Source: Adiantum capillus-veneris (Eukaryota > Streptophyta > Polypodiopsida > Polypodiales > Pteridaceae). From it: DNA of 64,000 bases. Below the pieces are notes generated by a model. That model made no database searches, had not been told where the DNA came from, and worked only from the letters and a program-made list of their open reading frames with translations. Where the stretch lies: positions 6,909,148 through 6,973,147 of the forward strand of contig CM043968.1 in assembly GCA_014529385.2 (NCBI GenBank), read 5' to 3'. The position numbers and the translations under genes are program-made. Positions 60,931-64,000 of the stretch are shown here, one piece after another. Position 1 is the first letter of the stretch, and each line of letters starts with the position of its first letter.

Positions 60931-61810
60931 GTTGTGGACGTACTGTGCGAGAAAAGAAAGAAGAATACCTGAATTCCAACGAGCTCGTAGCAGGTTGCTA
61001 TAAGTAACCGTAGAATTACGCGTTGGATTAGAAAAAACGCTGAATTCGAAAACGAACGGCAATCCAACGAAGAGTAGCTTGAAAATAACGAGCAAGTCTG
61101 CAGCCGATGCTGCTCTTGAAAGTGTCGATCAAGTTGAAGTTGCCAACGAGCGGGGTTGCATCGTATGCACTACGCCAGAGGAACTTGAAATTTTCCGACA
61201 ACTAGTGCAGCCGATAATAAACTCGAGAACACGAAGCAAGGTACCTTCACCACCGAGTTGGCGTGCATCGTATGCAAGAAACCAAAACCGGGAAATGTGC
61301 AACCAAGCTTTGGCGTGTCGAAATTTGAGAAGCCGAGTTGCAGCAGATGCGGGCTGAAAAATATGCAGTACCACAGCCTTTGTGTGCTGTGTGTGCCCAC
61401 CGATGCAAGGATGGCAGTGGAAGAAGTAAGCTCGCCTTGCCAAGCCAAAGACCGTGGGCAAAGGCTCTTCACTAGACCATTAGGGTAACCCAAGTGAAGA
61501 GGGGATAAAAAAAAAATTGACGAAATTTTCCTTGCAGACAGAGCCGTCGACTGCGCTATGCAAAGAAGGTGAAGCAACTCACGATGCAGCAGACTTTTGG
61601 GGGCGGGCCAAGCACGAAAACTTGTTGAAATTGCCTTGCGCTTCAACTGAGCCTAAGATCGGCCACTTTCGTGCAGGTCGAAAATAGCTTCTTCCCCGAC
61701 TTAGAGCTTCTGCACACACTGCGGCCTCGGCCCTCTTCCTCCTCCACTTGAGGTTGCATGCAACATGCAGCCAAGCAAAAAACGTGCCCAAGTTCTCAAA
61801 ATAGCCTAAA
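60931..61810 (-). other. Gypsy 5' leader
   Basis: About 880 bp between primer site and gag start, with no recognised gene. Short ORFs on both strands lack family patterns. Confidence 0.6.
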
Positions 61811-61822
61811 GCTCTGATACTA
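61811..61822 (-). other. Primer binding site (TAGTATCAGAGC)
   Basis: One mismatch to the initiator-tRNA-Met site TGGTATCAGAGC, just inside the 5' LTR. Confidence 0.75.
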
Positions 61823-61823
61823 G

Positions 61824-61965
61824 TGTAAACACCAAGGGACTGCCATGCCTGGTCCATCCGCCCAACCTCCCTTTAATAGGCTCCTAGCTCCTTTCGGACC
61901 CCTTCCCACTAGCAGCTGGCCCTTGGCCGAGTCTGTGACCCCTTGGTTTGGCCCTTGGCCTGACA
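61824..61965 (-). mobile_element. Gypsy 5' LTR (142 bp)
   Basis: TGTAAACACC ... GGCCTGACA, the same length as the 3' LTR, followed by the target duplication TTGGT (61,966-61,970). Confidence 0.95.
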
Positions 61966-61970
61966 TTGGT

Positions 61971-63420
61971 AAGGCTAGCAAATTGGTCACAGTAGGGATC
62001 CAAAGAAGGGAAAATAGGGATCCAAATGGGGACCATCTATAGAAGAGCAATGTGCAAGCAATGGGCTTCAAATACCTAAGGTTCAGCCCATTAAGACTTC
62101 CAAAATGCTAAGGTTCCAAAATTCAAAGGTTAAGTCCAATGGCCAAACCTTAGGGATATTGGATGCTTTGTAAGTGTACAAAAAGTCTTTGCAAATCCCT
62201 AGATGGGAGGGGGCGAGCCCTTTTAGTAGGGGATGAGAGAGAAACACACACACACACTTGCAAGCCCTTTACACAAAGGGAATAGGAGAAGTTGCCCCCA
62301 AGGTGCACTCAAATCCTATTGGATGGCTATAGAGGTGGACCAATGAGAATTAGGCTAGAGTACATTTAGTTTAATTCATTTTAAAACACTTGATAAAAGA
62401 ACCAATAGGAATTAAGCTCTCTAGAAGACTATTGGACATTCTCCCAAGGGGTCCAATGAGCATTCAGCAGCCCAATGGCTTGCCTACTTCCTATTGGCCA
62501 GAAGACAAAGGGGTCCAATGAGAGTTTAATTGCATTAATTAATTACCTAAAGCTCTCACAAAAGGGGAAAGGGGGACACATGTCAGAAGGCTAGCCATTA
62601 TGTTTCTAAATTCTTATTGGCTAAGCCTGGGAGCCAATGGGGTGCTTGCATGAGTAAAATGCAAGAGGGGTCGACCATGAGAGAGAGAGGGGGCTGATTT
62701 TGGCAAGGCATTATCACACACACACTCACACAATCTCATGTGTGAAGCAAGAAGACTCTCTCTCTCCTTCTCAAGCTTTAATGGAAAGCTTGTCGTCTAC
62801 TCCAAGCTTGTGAGAAGGGAGGCCTACACCAACAACTCTTGGCTTTGTGATGCAAATCCAACCAAGAGCCAAGCTTCAATGCATGCTCATCTCCTCTACC
62901 ATGCTAATTACTAAGCTATGCTAAGCTTTTATGAGTGATTATGTGAGGAGATATACTTCTTTCTCGTAAGAATACTCCTTCTTCCTCTCAATCTACTCTC
63001 ATACCCCGCTAGCTCTCACCATCTTCGAAGGTGTGTGAGGTCTTGGGTTTGAGACCGTGAGGGAATTGATGTTGTGTTTTATAAGTGTGTGCATGGTGCT
63101 TGGAGCTTCCATCTTCATTGCACCAGCAAGATATTGAAGGAACACAAAGTATTGTATTGTAAAATGTCTCCCTTGATGGGGGAAACCTATAATACAAAGC
63201 CTTTTGGAGGGGGGACCGGCTCCATGTAAATCGGGTCCTCAACTATTGTCAATAGCTTAATTTCTCTCTCTTTTGAAGTATTGTTCATGCCTATCTAACT
63301 AGGTGTTATTCATTTTGTTGCTCTCTCGATCCAAGCACTCTTGCTATGCTCATTAGGAATCTATTCTAATGAAATGCTCACTATGTTTATGCTATTTTCC
63401 GCTACACACAAGTTTCTAGG
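61971..63420. other. Unexplained sequence between gypsy and the Harbinger N-terminal half
   Basis: About 1.45 kb with no gene. It contains repeated CCAATGAG and CCAATAGG words, short AC runs (62,243-62,256 and 62,716-62,726) and GA-rich patches. With 55,870-55,979 on the other side of the gypsy it forms a ~1.56-kb block that interrupts the transposase: either an intron (GTAGCA donor next to 63,420 on the - strand) or an older insertion. Confidence 0.4.
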
Positions 63421-63423
63421 CCA

Positions 63424-63990
63424 TTAAATGCTACAAAAAAACTTGTAGACAATCTTGGAGATGGTTGACTTGCCAACTCCCAAGTGCTCGCCTATCTCAA
63501 TTAATCTTGCGCCACTTGCCAGGCGCAATAAGGCAATTGCCACCCTCTTCTCTACTGAGATAATCCTTCTGCTTATTGTCCTCAATGGCTCTGGGATATC
63601 ACGCTGGCATAGGTGCTCATGGAGGAATGAGCTCACTTGTTGCAAAAGGAAAAACGGCAATCGAAACACCTCTTTGAAGTGTTGATCATCCCCTCGTGTA
63701 GCCATGACATAGAAGTTCCACCAGTTGATTGTGCGAGGCTTTACGTAGAAGTGAGTCATGCAGCCGACGGATCTCTCTTTGATCACCTTCTGTGCAACTC
63801 CATGTAGCCTATCGTTGATCATAGCCAACAATAGAAGATTGCGACATCCACATGCAGATGATTGGTGGGATTTCCTATGTCCATGAAGGACTGCAATTGG
63901 CTCTATCTCCTCACAATCCACCTCCATGTCAGAAACAACATCATGCATTTGCTTCACGTGCACACTGACCACCACCACTAACAACATCAA
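63424..63990 (-). pseudogene. PIF/Harbinger transposase, N-terminal half
   Basis: ATG at 63,987 (possibly extended beyond the window) opens ~185 codons. In order: INWWNFYVMATRGDDQHFKE (about 63,730), VFRLPFFLLQQVSSFLHEHL, and the helix-turn-helix region VEKRVAIALLRLASGARLIE with IGEHLGVGKSTISKIVYKF (63,560-63,430). This is the DNA-binding half of HARBI1-type transposases. The frame ends at KFFCSI, where the family normally continues to the F.WP block found at 55.87 kb. This half has no visible lesion. Confidence 0.8.
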
Positions 63991-64000
63991 CAGTTGATAG

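Larger units (their letters stand above)
55985..61965 (-). mobile_element. Chromodomain Ty3/gypsy element, near-intact (5,981 bp)
   Basis: Two 142-bp LTRs (55,985-56,126 and 61,824-61,965; five differences), a perfect 5-bp duplication TTGGT, a primer site and a purine tract define a complete element on the - strand. Gene order gag-PR-RT-RH-IN-chromodomain marks it as a chromovirus. LTRs of 142 bp are very short for this group. Two lesions separate it from one continuous polyprotein: a frameshift near 57,838 and a TAG at 57,507. Confidence 0.95.

Noticed and set aside
61079-61357. Possible + strand gene in the gypsy leader
   Set aside because: 92 codons without any family pattern, lying between primer site and gag of a - strand element.

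Overview
The window looks like repeat-rich nuclear DNA from a land plant. Evidence is the mix of Ty1/copia and Ty3/gypsy LTR retrotransposons (including a chromodomain gypsy and initiator-tRNA-Met-type primer sites), a hAT element, a PIF/Harbinger element, long GA/CT, GT and AT microsatellites and plant-style TATA boxes. I see no ordinary host gene, rRNA, tRNA or CRISPR array. The element families and decay pattern would suit a large, slowly purged genome such as a fern or other non-flowering plant, but that placement is a low-confidence impression. Nearly all coding DNA is transposon-derived and broken.

Layout, left to right. 1-4191: the 3' part of an LTR element whose long coiled-coil ORF (three stops, one 14-bp frameshifting duplication) ends at a polypurine tract and an LTR. 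4200-9900: copy 1 of an uncharacterised transposase-like gene (- strand) with a 2.3-kb intron made of palindromic CCACTT..AAGTGG units. 9.9-11.3 kb: a decayed gene of a third family. 11.57-15.5 kb: two gag fragments in inverted, convergent orientation. 15.5-18.5 kb: copy 2 of the transposase-like gene, whose intron lies at the matching position and is filled with an unrelated ~110-bp tandem array. 18.5-25.6 kb: a Ty1/copia element (- strand) whose 3' end and flank are tandemly duplicated. 25.6-33.8 kb: mostly degraded sequence with an inverted pair of ~430-bp LTRs. 33.8-43.2 kb: a 9.4-kb Ty3/gypsy element (- strand) carrying its own insertions. 43.2-48.1 kb: a gag-only LTR element arranged in tandem with shared LTR sequence.

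48.1 kb to the right edge: a PIF/Harbinger element with both proteins, a trihelix-like DNA-binding protein (+) and a DDE transposase (-), facing each other. A 3,577-bp hAT element with a perfect 8-bp target duplication sits inside an intron of the first gene. A 5,981-bp chromodomain gypsy element with 142-bp LTRs and a perfect 5-bp duplication sits between the two halves of the second.

The order of events can be read from the nesting: the gag-only LTR element came first, probably followed by Harbinger insertion into its LTR, then hAT and gypsy insertion into Harbinger. Autonomous function looks lost almost everywhere: both catalytic Asp positions of the hAT transposase read Asn, the copia protease, RT and integrase motifs are each hit, and Harbinger lost its first Asp. 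The least damaged element is the 56-62 kb gypsy, with one frameshift and one stop. The least explained features are the transposase-like family at 4.4-9.3 and 15.5-18.5 kb and its array-filled intron.
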